A stretch of DNA of 64,000 bases from an uncultured Erwinia sp. GTDB taxonomy: Bacteria > Pseudomonadota > Gammaproteobacteria > Enterobacterales > Enterobacteriaceae. Both the position numbers and the translations under genes were made by a program. The DNA lies in assembly GCA_946221915.1 (NCBI GenBank), contig CAMIKG010000013.1, positions 26,880-90,879 of the forward strand. The letters are read 5' to 3'. Under the pieces are notes generated by a model. That model did no database searches. It saw only the letters and a list, made by a program, of their open reading frames with translations, and was not told where the DNA came from. Shown here piece after piece: positions 43,558 to 51,782 of the stretch (position 1 is the first letter of the stretch; every line of letters begins with the position of its first letter).

Positions 43558-44913
43558 GTGATCAGATTAATTTTTTTATTAGTCGGTGCGCATAAGCTCA
43601 AGTCCCGCTGGCTGCTGATGGCGTTGTTTGGCGTGTGCTGGTTCGCGCTGGGAATGGCGATTCTGGCTGATATTGCCGAAGACGGACGCCTCTCGGTGCC
43701 ACTTGATATGCTGGCGCTGCTGCTGATTGTTGAAGGCGTGGTGGAGATCGCCGCCGCGCTGATTATGGATATCCGCATTCACTGGCCTGGTGTCTGGAAA
43801 GGGCTGGGCTTTCTGCTGATCGCCTTCCTGGTGTTTGATCTCCCGTGGGATAACAACATCTTTGCCTCACTGCTGTTTGGCCTGGTATTTCTGGGGGACG
43901 GGCTGTTTCGTATCACCTCAGCTGCCGTATTACGCACGGTAAAATGGCGGCGGGAAACGATTGTCGGGGTGAGCGAGATTGCGCTGAGTATGCTGATCTT
44001 CAGCAACTGGCCGTTTCATCATCACATTACCGTTCCGCTGTGTTTCTCTCTGTTGCTGCTCACCTCCGGTACGTCATTTATTCTGATGGCGCGGCAAATT
44101 CTGTTGTTACCGGAGAACACCTCGGTGATGTCACTGCCCCTGTTTACCCGGCGTGGTTTACGCCGCTGGCACGGGGCAAACTATAGCCATCCGCCTTTCC
44201 CGCCACAGCGACAGTTGCAACCGCTGACGGTCTATGTCTGGACGCCGCTCGGTTCGGCGACGGTCACCGAGCGGCGTCGGGTGATTGATCGCTATATTGC
44301 AGCGGTGGATCAAAATGGCGTCATCTCTACCGGCCATATCTCCCTTGAGCTGTTGCCCGATCTCTATATCAGCCAGTACCCGCTGGAGGATATTGATCGT
44401 GACAGCGGCGATTTCCGCGCCATGCTGCGCTCTGGTGAAGAGAATGATATGGATGGACGTTTTCTCCAGTCGCTGGAAGAGGAGGTTGCCGACTGGTGCC
44501 CACCCGATCAGCAGGTGCAGTTCACACGCTATAACGCGCAGGCCCTGCATAACTTCTGGCGGATGTACTCTGCTGATAACACCTACAACCTGACCTCACG
44601 CAACTGCTCGTCAACCGTGATTCAGGCGCTGGATGTGGCGGTTGAAGGAGCGATGGGGCACCTTTTTTTACCGGCGGTAAGGCTGTTTTTTGATCCTAAT
44701 TTCTGGCTGCTGGCGCTGGTGCGCGGACGTGCAGAAGAGATGACCTGGACGCCGGGCCTGGCGCTCGACTACGTGCGGCTGCTGAAAGCGGTGGTGGAAC
44801 CCAGCTACAGCCGCGCCTGGCACAAACGGCTGCAAAATGCGCTGGCGATGCGGCGTGTGGTGCTAAAACGTGGGGCGAAATCCTCGTCAGAGGAGAACGC
44901 CGGTGAGCGCTGA
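43558..44913 (+). CDS. HdeD-like (DUF308) membrane protein with a papain-like C-terminal domain
   Basis: 451 residues from a GTG codon. Residues 1-185 contain about six membrane helices in the paired pattern of HdeD/DUF308 acid-resistance proteins. The remaining 260 residues are cytoplasmic or periplasmic, with a histidine in VISTGHISLEL (His260) and a cysteine in LTSRNCSSTVIQ (Cys350). This His-then-Cys order is that of circularly permuted papain-like hydrolases, so a peptidase or acyltransferase activity is possible. Substrate unknown. It overlaps the following MFS gene by 11 bp, so the two are probably one unit. The E. coli genes at this place (yfbK-yfbP) are absent. Confidence 0.65.
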   Translation: MIRLIFLLVGAHKLKSRWLLMALFGVCWFALGMAILADIAEDGRLSVPLDMLALLLIVEGVVEIAAALIMDIRIHWPGVWKGLGFLLIAFLVFDLPWDNNIFASLLFGLVFLGDGLFRITSAAVLRTVKWRRETIVGVSEIALSMLIFSNWPFHHHITVPLCFSLLLLTSGTSFILMARQILLLPENTSVMSLPLFTRRGLRRWHGANYSHPPFPPQRQLQPLTVYVWTPLGSATVTERRRVIDRYIAAVDQNGVISTGHISLELLPDLYISQYPLEDIDRDSGDFRAMLRSGEENDMDGRFLQSLEEEVADWCPPDQQVQFTRYNAQALHNFWRMYSADNTYNLTSRNCSSTVIQALDVAVEGAMGHLFLPAVRLFFDPNFWLLALVRGRAEEMTWTPGLALDYVRLLKAVVEPSYSRAWHKRLQNALAMRRVVLKRGAKSSSEENAGER

Positions 44914-46030
44914 GTGGCGCGTCCGGAGCGCGGTGATCGCCACGGTCACTATCTTTGGTCTCACTTATGGACTGAGCGCGCCGCTGATCGCCCTGACGCT
45001 GGACAGTCGCGGCTACAGCGAGGCCTTTATTGGCGTCAACGCGGCGATGCATGCGCTGGGGGTGCTGCTGGTGGCGCCAGCATTACCCTGGCTATGCCGG
45101 CACGTTTCCACGCAGTTGCTGATGCTGGCCGCCTTAGTGGCTTCGGCATTATTACTGATGCTGTTTCCCTGGACGCCGGTCGCCAGCTGGTTTTTGCTGC
45201 GCGTGTTGCTTGGCATGGCGGCGGAAGTGATGCTGGTGGTGACGGAAACCTGGCTGAATCACACCACGCTGGAGCAGCATCGGGCGAAAAATCTGGCGCT
45301 GTACACTGCCATGCTGTCGCTGGGGTTTGCGCTGGGCCCGCTGATGTTGAGCTGGCGCGGCAGCGGCAGTGCGGCGTTTTACCTCGGTGCGGTGATAGCA
45401 CTGCTGGCTGCGGCGCTGATGCTGTTTACGCGCCTCGGCACGCTGGGTGATGAACAGCCGGTGAACCGCACCCTGCTGGCCTGGCTGCGGCTGATCCCAC
45501 TGGCGCTGGCGGCAACGGTGCTGAATGCCGCGCTGGAGTGCGCCGGAATGAATCTGCTGCCGCTGTATGCCATCAATCTTGGCTGGCGTGAAGCGGATGC
45601 GACATCGCTGATTGCCATTCTGCTGCTGGGGGCGATTGTACTGCAGTTACCGATAGGCTGGCTGGCGGATCGGGTTAACCGCCAGCGGCTGGTGGTGGTG
45701 CTGGCGGCGTTATCGACGCTGGGTGCACTGGTGTGGCCGCTGGCGCTGCAACAGCTTTGGCTGGCGCGCGCACTGCTGTTTGTCTGGGGCGGGGTATTTG
45801 TCGGCATTTACACGGTGATGATGACTCTTATCGGGCAGCGTTTCCGCGCTGCGGAGCTGGCGGGCGCTTATGCCATTTTATCCGTTGGCTGGGGAGCGGG
45901 GGCGCTGCTGGGGCCGATGCTGGCGGGCATTGCGATGTCACTGTCCCTGCATGGTTTACCGCTAATGGCCGCGCTGCTGTGCGGGCTGTTTACCTTGTTT
46001 GCCCTCGGTTCCGCATACCAGAAGAGATAA
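44903..46030 (+). CDS. MFS transporter, YcaD-like
   Basis: 375 residues from the GTG at 44903, with GGAG at good spacing. About twelve membrane helices; the loop after helix 2 is short and the motif GWLADRVNRQRLVVVLAALS before helix 9 is typical of the family. Resembles YcaD/YfkF-type transporters of unknown substrate. Translationally coupled to the upstream membrane protein. Confidence 0.8.
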   Translation: MSAEWRVRSAVIATVTIFGLTYGLSAPLIALTLDSRGYSEAFIGVNAAMHALGVLLVAPALPWLCRHVSTQLLMLAALVASALLLMLFPWTPVASWFLLRVLLGMAAEVMLVVTETWLNHTTLEQHRAKNLALYTAMLSLGFALGPLMLSWRGSGSAAFYLGAVIALLAAALMLFTRLGTLGDEQPVNRTLLAWLRLIPLALAATVLNAALECAGMNLLPLYAINLGWREADATSLIAILLLGAIVLQLPIGWLADRVNRQRLVVVLAALSTLGALVWPLALQQLWLARALLFVWGGVFVGIYTVMMTLIGQRFRAAELAGAYAILSVGWGAGALLGPMLAGIAMSLSLHGLPLMAALLCGLFTLFALGSAYQKR

Positions 46031-46097
46031 CGCATACGGGCTTTTGGCGCGTAACGCGGTATAGTATCCACGACAACTCAACAGTGAGGACGACGGA

Positions 46098-46547
46098 ATG
46101 GACCTGATTTGGCAAGATGTACATCATTGCGATTTGAGTGTGGCGCAGCTTTACGCGATTCTGGCGCTGCGTAATCAGGTATTTGTCGTCGAACAGCAGT
46201 GTCTTTATCAGGATATTGACGGTAACGATCTGGCTGGCGACAACCGCCATATTCTCGGGTTGCTGGATGGCAAGCTGCTGGCGTATGCGCGTATTCTGGC
46301 GCCGGAAAATCTGCAGCAGCCGGTGCGCATTGGCCGGGTGATCATTTCGCAGGAGGCGCGCGGTCTGAGCCTGGGTTATCGCCTGATGGAGCGGGCGATT
46401 GCCAGTTGTGAACAGCACTGGCCGGGAGTGTCAATTGCGCTTTCCGCTCAGGCGCATTTGCAGGAGTTTTATTTCCGCTTAGGATTTAAACCGTTTGGCG
46501 AGGTTTATTTCGAGGACGGCATTCCGCATATTGATATGCAGAGTTAA
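46098..46547 (+). CDS. elaA: ElaA, GNAT-family acetyltransferase
   Basis: 149 residues with the ElaA signature at the N-terminus (LYAILALRNQVFVVEQQCLY, then QDIDGNDL) and the acetyl-CoA loop RVIISQEARGLSLGYRLM. AQAHLQEFYFRLGFKP and EDGIPHIDM complete the fold. Acceptor substrate unknown. Confidence 0.93.
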   Translation: MDLIWQDVHHCDLSVAQLYAILALRNQVFVVEQQCLYQDIDGNDLAGDNRHILGLLDGKLLAYARILAPENLQQPVRIGRVIISQEARGLSLGYRLMERAIASCEQHWPGVSIALSAQAHLQEFYFRLGFKPFGEVYFEDGIPHIDMQS

Positions 46548-46579
46548 TGTTCAGAAATTGCATGTTTTCAACCTTACTT

Positions 46580-47269
46580 TTATCTGATGGTTTTGGGTTT
46601 TTTATCTAACGCCATGATGACACATTGGTTTTGATGAAGCCACAATGCGGTATGGTTACAGCGATATCTGATAATTGTGATGATTTTATGATAATCGTCA
46701 GCAAGATTTCTCGAAAAAACTGGTTCATGGTGAGCGATCCGGTTACGAAGTTTCCTTATTTGATGCAGTTTATTATAAAGCTCCGAACGATTGTCTTTAA
46801 CCGGTATTTCATGATTTAGATTTGGAAGAACCTGATGCAGGTAATTATTCCAGATGCGTAGGTCATAGCGTGCAGTAAACATGCTCTGCCAAAAAACGAA
46901 TGTCAATTCAGGGATAACTTTTTCAGTTGCGTGTGCGCAGCGCCGCGCGTTAAGCAGATCTTTACGTGCGCTGTAACCATGATTTGGGTCTATCAGGCTT
47001 TTTTCAAAAGATGCAGACCATGGCCATTTAGTGCCATATTTTGCTTCCAGAGCATCAGATATGGCATTTCTCACCACGATTTCACAAATGTGTAATGGTG
47101 CTAGCATGGCACCAGAAATGCTGGCATTCCAGAGGTATAATTCAATTGGTGCATAATAATCATTATTAAAATGATTAATGGCATTCTCAAACGTTGACAT
47201 TCTTGCGGGGGATAGCGCTGACTTTATTGCTCGAATACGTTGTGAATTGTAATTTGACATTTTTTCCAT
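46580..47269 (-). CDS. Abi-family protein with HEPN RNase motif
   Basis: 229 residues, clearly AT-richer than its neighbours. The C-terminal motif KLRNRIAHHEPVF (Arg175 to His180) is the R-x4-6-H signature of HEPN ribonucleases; LYLWNASISGAML and LHICEIVVRNAISDALE are typical of the Abi_2/AbiD-AbiF group of abortive-infection proteins. Such proteins cut RNA when triggered by phage or when released from a partner RNA. It separates elaA from opgD/elaB, so it is probably acquired. A start at 47260 is also possible. A candidate small RNA begins divergently about 20 bp from its start codon. Confidence 0.7.
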   Translation of the reverse strand: MEKMSNYNSQRIRAIKSALSPARMSTFENAINHFNNDYYAPIELYLWNASISGAMLAPLHICEIVVRNAISDALEAKYGTKWPWSASFEKSLIDPNHGYSARKDLLNARRCAHATEKVIPELTFVFWQSMFTARYDLRIWNNYLHQVLPNLNHEIPVKDNRSELYNKLHQIRKLRNRIAHHEPVFSRNLADDYHKIITIIRYRCNHTALWLHQNQCVIMALDKKPKTIR

Positions 47270-47373
47270 GTATATATATTCTCTCTTCCGTGAGCCTTGG
47301 GATTTGTTGGTGCAACCTCCCCCCAGGGACGTATGAAGCAGTACAAAAAAGCCCGCTCCGAGCGGGCTTTTTT
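47254..47373 (+). ncRNA. Candidate small structured RNA divergent from the HEPN gene
   Basis: A consensus -35 TTGACA (47254-47259), a 17-base spacer and -10 TATTCT (47277-47282; TATATT at 15-base spacing is an alternative) would start an RNA near 47289. It would end at a strong intrinsic terminator, AAAAAAGCCCGCT/AGCGGGCTTTTTT (47345-47373), giving about 85 bases. Inside, CCTTGGG (47295-47301) pairs with CCCAGGG (47322-47328), enclosing a small GTTG/CAAC hairpin. No open frame is present. The promoter overlaps the HEPN gene's start region on the opposite strand. Confidence 0.5.
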
Positions 47374-47506
47374 GTGTCCCGGATTCAGTGGCCTGATGTT
47401 ACTGTATAAACACGGAGTAGCGTGAGAAAACCTGATACCGCCAGCAGCGGATTGTTATTTTCGTTAACGTCCTTCCATTTATATTGCAATCAGCCATTTT
47501 TTTCAT

Positions 47507-47533
47507 AAAAAAAACCAGGGTTACCCCCGGCTT
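47507..47533 (-). terminator. Terminator of opgD
   Basis: On the minus strand CCGGGG pairs with CCCTGG (one G-U pair) and is followed by eight T residues, about 30 bp after the opgD stop. Confidence 0.7.
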
Positions 47534-47562
47534 TATTAATTAACTAATGATTTTAAATATCA

Positions 47563-49221
47563 TTAACCCGCAGTCATCACCCGGTCATCGACATATTTAC
47601 GCTTGTCCGGCGCTGGCGGGAAATACTGATACAACCAGGTTTCGCTCAGCGTTTCCTCTTTGGTGCGCAGGAACATGCGCATCTCAACCGGTTTGGTGTC
47701 GTCACTGTTCGGATACCAGTCGAACAGAATACGATAGCCATTGATTGGCTCGACGTAGAGGATCTCGACCTGTTTGATGGTGCCGGAAGAGACATTGATC
47801 ACTGGCTCAATGCCTTTCGGCGCGGCCGCTTTCAGATCGCCGCCAACAAAGTCGACCGCAATACGCCGTGCCCAGACATTTGGATAGTGTTCGCCCGGCG
47901 CCCAGCCTTCCGGGAAGCCGCCCATACCGGTACGGGTGGCATCGACACGCGCCAGACCGCTGCGTACTGGCGGCAGACCGCTCCAGTACAGTTTGTAGCT
48001 GAAATGATGCTCGCTGCCGGCTTTGATCGGCTCGGCGGGTTGCCAGAAGCAGACAATATTATCCAGCGTTTCACCTGTGGTCGGGATCTCCATCAGATTA
48101 ATCGCGCCTTTGCCCCATTTATCCGTTGGTTCCACCCACAGGCTCGGCCGTTTGTCATACCAGCCAATCACATCCTGATAGTCTTTAAAATCGTGGTTCA
48201 GCTGCAGCAGACCAAAACCACGCGGGTTTTCATCCTCGTAAGCATTGAACTGCAATTTTTGCGGGTTATTCAGCGGGCGGCAAATCCACTCGCCTTTACC
48301 GGTCCACATCGCCAGACGGTCAGAGTCATGGATCTGCGGATGAATGGTATCGCACATGCGGCGCTCATTGGTGCCGCAGCTAAACATACTGGTCATTGGC
48401 GCGATGCCAAGCTGCTTAATGTCTTTACGCGCGTAAATGTGCTTCTCAACTTCCATCACCACGCGTTTATCTTCGCAGTGGATAACGAATTTATACGCGC
48501 CGGTGCAGCTGTCACCATCCAGCAGGGTATAGACGGTAAAGGTGGTGTCTTCGGCTTTAGGTGTTTCAAACCAGAAGGCGGTAAAGTCCGGGAACTCTTC
48601 ATGGCCGTTGCTGAAGGTGTTGATCGCCACGCCGCGAGCCGATAAACCATACTGGTAAGTTTCATCTACCGCGCGGAAATAACTGGCGCCCAGGAACGAA
48701 ACGATATCGCGCCGCGCCAGTTCCGGCTTCTTAAAGGCGCGGAAACCAGCGAAACCAAGATCGGTTTTGCCTTCCAGCTGTTTGGTATCGACGTTAGCAT
48801 TGTTGTAGTTAAACAGTTCGGTGCGGAAATGAATTTCGCGCGCTTCGCGGTTACCGGCATCCACGGCAAACATGCGGATGCGGCGCTTAAAGCCCATGCC
48901 GACATGGAAGAACTGCACATCCAGCTCGCGGTCCCCGTTGCTGTTCCATAACGAATGGTTAGCATCGTACTGGATAGCGTTGTACGCCTGCGGCGTCATG
49001 GTGGCGAGGGTATCAGGCAGTGGGCCAGGCGCGCCGTCCCACGGTTTTGTCGCCATACCGGCTGCCATCTTTTTCAGAACGTCAAAGTCAAAACGCACCG
49101 CTGCGCCGTCAGCAATATCTGCATCTGCCCAGGCGGACTGCGCAAACAGCGTGGATAAGCCAGACATACCGCTTAAGGTCGCGAACGCCATAGACGCTTT
49201 CATAAACATTCTTCGATTCAT
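47563..49221 (-). CDS. opgD: Glucan biosynthesis protein D, Tat-exported
   Basis: 552 residues from the ATG at 49221; the longer frame upstream is not conserved. It starts with a twin-arginine signal (NRRMFMKAS, hydrophobic core, cleavage near AWA). The periplasmic body matches E. coli OpgD/MdoD (DTLATMTPQAYN, SFLGASYFRAVDETYQYGLS, YPNVWARRIAVDFVGGDL). It shapes osmoregulated periplasmic glucans, which matter for osmotic adaptation and virulence. In E. coli this gene lies elsewhere. Confidence 0.95.
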   Translation of the reverse strand: MNRRMFMKASMAFATLSGMSGLSTLFAQSAWADADIADGAAVRFDFDVLKKMAAGMATKPWDGAPGPLPDTLATMTPQAYNAIQYDANHSLWNSNGDRELDVQFFHVGMGFKRRIRMFAVDAGNREAREIHFRTELFNYNNANVDTKQLEGKTDLGFAGFRAFKKPELARRDIVSFLGASYFRAVDETYQYGLSARGVAINTFSNGHEEFPDFTAFWFETPKAEDTTFTVYTLLDGDSCTGAYKFVIHCEDKRVVMEVEKHIYARKDIKQLGIAPMTSMFSCGTNERRMCDTIHPQIHDSDRLAMWTGKGEWICRPLNNPQKLQFNAYEDENPRGFGLLQLNHDFKDYQDVIGWYDKRPSLWVEPTDKWGKGAINLMEIPTTGETLDNIVCFWQPAEPIKAGSEHHFSYKLYWSGLPPVRSGLARVDATRTGMGGFPEGWAPGEHYPNVWARRIAVDFVGGDLKAAAPKGIEPVINVSSGTIKQVEILYVEPINGYRILFDWYPNSDDTKPVEMRMFLRTKEETLSETWLYQYFPPAPDKRKYVDDRVMTAG

Positions 49222-49548
49222 GCCAGAAATCATTTCCTTTGCTGAACGGAGTTTGTAGTGACAGTCGTGCTTGTGCACCCCATTTGCACCCTGATTTTTC
49301 CAGGGCAACAGGGGGGTACGACAGCGAACCGGCACAGGAATTCAAATCTCAGGAAATTTATCAGATTAATCACATAAACGAACTGTTTTCCGCTGTGCGG
49401 ACATCAGATTTAACTCTCTTTACGTTTGGCGCTAACTTTTTACACAACAAGCGCATTCTCAGTCTATTCCTGGTGATGCGCGGCGGCAGCGGCGGAAAAA
49501 CTGTCTATAGTTAGTGAACACGCATGTTATTCATACACGGAGGAAGAA
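49222..49548. promoter_or_regulatory. Divergent opgD/elaB promoter gap
   Basis: 327 bp with no gene I can support. It must hold promoters for opgD (leftward) and elaB (rightward); GGAGGAAGAA before 49549 is the elaB ribosome site. CTATAGTTAG near 49506 may be part of an elaB -10 region. Confidence 0.4.
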
Positions 49549-49857
49549 ATGGCGAGAACTGAAGAAGCGTTTGAAACCCGCCTGGATGACGATCTGGCGC
49601 TGCTGACGGAAACGCTGGAAGAGGTACTGAAGGCCTCGGGCGATCCTGCCGATCAGAAATATATCGAGCTGAAAGAGAAAGCTGAGCAGGCACTGCATGA
49701 TGTGAAATCGCGCGTCAGCCGTGCTTCAGATACCTATTACTATCGCGCCAGACAGGCAGTTAACCGTGCTGATGACTATGTTCATGAAAAACCGTGGCAT
49801 GGTATTGGCGTCGGCGCGACCGCGGGTCTGATTATTGGTCTGCTGCTGCGTCGCTAA
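49549..49857 (+). CDS. elaB: ElaB, DUF883/YqjD-type tail-anchored protein
   Basis: 102 residues. An amphipathic coiled-coil-like stretch (LALLTETLEEVLKASG, then DPADQKYIELKEKAEQALHD) is followed by YYYRARQAVNRADDYVHEKPW and a single C-terminal membrane helix, GIGVGATAGLIIGLLLRR. E. coli ElaB and YqjD are RpoS-dependent inner-membrane proteins that bind ribosomes in stationary phase. In E. coli elaB lies next to elaA; here the HEPN gene and opgD separate them. Confidence 0.94.
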   Translation: MARTEEAFETRLDDDLALLTETLEEVLKASGDPADQKYIELKEKAEQALHDVKSRVSRASDTYYYRARQAVNRADDYVHEKPWHGIGVGATAGLIIGLLLRR

Positions 49858-49882
49858 GCGAACATCTCTGTCACTGACTCGG

Positions 49883-49906
49883 GGCCGGTTAATCCGGCCT
49901 TTTTTC
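49883..49906 (+). terminator. Terminator after elaB
   Basis: GGCCGG and CCGGCC enclose TTAAT, followed by six T residues. Confidence 0.9.
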
Positions 49907-49959
49907 ATGGCGCAATGGTGTCTTTATCTGTGGCGTTGCTGCTGCATCGAGCCTGCGCC

Positions 49960-50083
49960 GGGAACACGGTCAGCTGCGGAAAGTCGCTTTTCGCCATCCA
50001 TGGCCGCTCGGCCCGCGCCGTCCATAGCGGCATGGACCGCGTCCTGCCAGGCGCGGGACGCTTTCCTCCGCTGACCGTGTTCC
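49960..50083. repeat. Dispersed palindromic repeat, copy B
   Basis: 124 bp ending in GGGAACACGGTCAGC on the left and its complement GCTGACCGTGTTCCC on the right. It aligns with the reverse complement of 606-705: the shared blocks are CGGAAAGTCGCTTT, CCGCTCGGCCCGCGCC and GGCGCGGGACGCTTTCCTCC. It differs by an extra central loop of about 25 bp that carries its own arms (GTCCAT/ATGGAC). It sits just past the elaB terminator. Confidence 0.75.
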
Positions 50084-50418
50084 CTGCGCCTGAATTAATG
50101 TGTTGCTGGCAGGTTACCGTGCTCTGTTTTTGCATTTGGTGACACTCTGCCAGATCAGTCAATCCAGCTTTTTTGAACAGTCAAACCACAGGCAACACCT
50201 AAAGTCCATTTTCGGGGAAACATTCCGCTGGCTCCGGAGCGGCCTGCCCGCGCAGGACCGCGGAATGGTCGCCCCGGTGAATCTCAATCTCCCAGGCGAC
50301 ATCCCCCACCCGCAACAGCGACTTTTGTTAACAATCCGCGCTTTACTGCCTTAAATCAAAAAACATCATCGCAACACCGCTTACGATAATTCCGTCCCGC
50401 TCAATTTTGAGGTTTGCT
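50084..50418 (+). promoter_or_regulatory. Gap upstream of menF
   Basis: 335 bp with no gene I can support. An inverted repeat with CATTCCGC (50221-50228) and GCGGAATG (50260-50267), enclosing GCTCCGGAGC, marks its centre. The last 80 bp should hold the menF promoter; GAGGT precedes the menF ATG. Confidence 0.45.
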
Positions 50419-51708
50419 ATGCCAGCATTCAGCGCCGCGCTAAACCAGTTACGCAACGACCTGCAGCAGATCACGCACCGCCAGGCGGGGCACCTGCGGC
50501 TGAGTGTCAGAATGTCCGATCATAGCGACGCCCTGTGCTGGTTACAGGCACAACAGTGCTGGCCGCAACTGTGGTGGCAACACCGCAATGGCCGCGAAAG
50601 CGTCGCGGCGTGCGGCGAGGTACGCCACTTCAGCACCCTACATCAGGCGCAGCAGGCCAGCGAACAACTGCCCGCCGACTGGCGCATCTGGGGGGCCAAC
50701 GACTTTGCCGCACAACAAAGCTACCTGTTCCTGCCACGCCTGATATGGCGGCGCAGCGACAACCACTGCCAGCTGCAACTCTGCCTGTGGAGCGACACCT
50801 CCCTGTACGACGACGCCCAGCGCGCGCTGCAGTTTCTCGCGCAACTCCAGCCGTCACGCCCGCTGGCGCCGCTCGATACCTCACTGCTGCACCAGCAACA
50901 TACGCCCGACCGCCCAGGCTGGTCACTGCTGATCGACCACGCACTCAGCGCCATCGCCGCCGGACAAATGGATAAAGTGGTACTGGCGCGCGCCACCGAC
51001 CTCTGGTTCTCACACACGGTCAGCGCGGCGTCGCTGCTGGCCGCCAGCCGCCGGGTCAACCACCACTGCTACCATTTTATGCTGGCGTTCGACCAGCACC
51101 ACGCCTTTGTCGGCTCCACGCCGGAACGCCTGTTCCTGCGCCAGCAGAGTGAACTCATGACCGAAGCGCTGGCGGGCACCGTCGCCAGTGGCGAAGACGA
51201 CAGCCAGGCGGCGCAGAATGCCCACTGGCTGCGCAATGATGATAAAAACCAGCGCGAAAACCTGCTGGTGGTGGATGACATCTGCCAGCGTCTGCAGGGC
51301 ATGGTGGCGGGGCTCGATGTGATGCCTGCCGAAGTGGTGCGCCTGCGCAACGTGCAGCATCTGCGGCGGCGTATCCACGGTGAACTGCGCCAGCGCAGCG
51401 ATGAACTCTGCCTGACCCATCTGCAACCCACCGCGGCGGTGGCGGGCTTCCCGCGCCAGCCCGCGCGCGACTTCATCGCCCGCCACGAACCCTTTACCCG
51501 CCAGTGGTACGCCGGATCGCTCGGCTACCTGTCGCGGCGTAAAAGCGAATTCAGCGTCTCGCTGCGTTCCGCGCTGGTAGAGGACCGCCGCGTGCGACTG
51601 TATGCCGGGGCAGGGATCATTGCCGGATCGGATGCCGGCCAGGAGTGGCAGGAGATTGACAACAAAGCGGCGGCGCTGGCGACCCTTTTGTTACAGGCGT
51701 CGCCATAA
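50419..51708 (+). CDS. menF: Menaquinone-specific isochorismate synthase
   Basis: Converts chorismate to isochorismate, first step of menaquinone synthesis. 429 residues of the chorismate-binding family: DKVVLARATDLWFSH, FVGSTPERLFLR, TEALAGTVASG, LQPTAAVAGFPR and RLYAGAGIIAGSDAGQEWQE. Start at 50419 after GAGGT. First gene of menFDHBCE. Confidence 0.95.
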   Translation: MPAFSAALNQLRNDLQQITHRQAGHLRLSVRMSDHSDALCWLQAQQCWPQLWWQHRNGRESVAACGEVRHFSTLHQAQQASEQLPADWRIWGANDFAAQQSYLFLPRLIWRRSDNHCQLQLCLWSDTSLYDDAQRALQFLAQLQPSRPLAPLDTSLLHQQHTPDRPGWSLLIDHALSAIAAGQMDKVVLARATDLWFSHTVSAASLLAASRRVNHHCYHFMLAFDQHHAFVGSTPERLFLRQQSELMTEALAGTVASGEDDSQAAQNAHWLRNDDKNQRENLLVVDDICQRLQGMVAGLDVMPAEVVRLRNVQHLRRRIHGELRQRSDELCLTHLQPTAAVAGFPRQPARDFIARHEPFTRQWYAGSLGYLSRRKSEFSVSLRSALVEDRRVRLYAGAGIIAGSDAGQEWQEIDNKAAALATLLLQASP

Positions 51709-51782
51709 CCCTGGCGTACATCAACATCTGGCCCTGCCAGTTGTTTTTATACTGAGATTCATTGATCACGCGGGACGACATT

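Noticed and set aside
49835..50162. Open frames of 75-85 codons near elaB
   Set aside because: They are translations of palindromic repeat copy B and lack ribosome sites.
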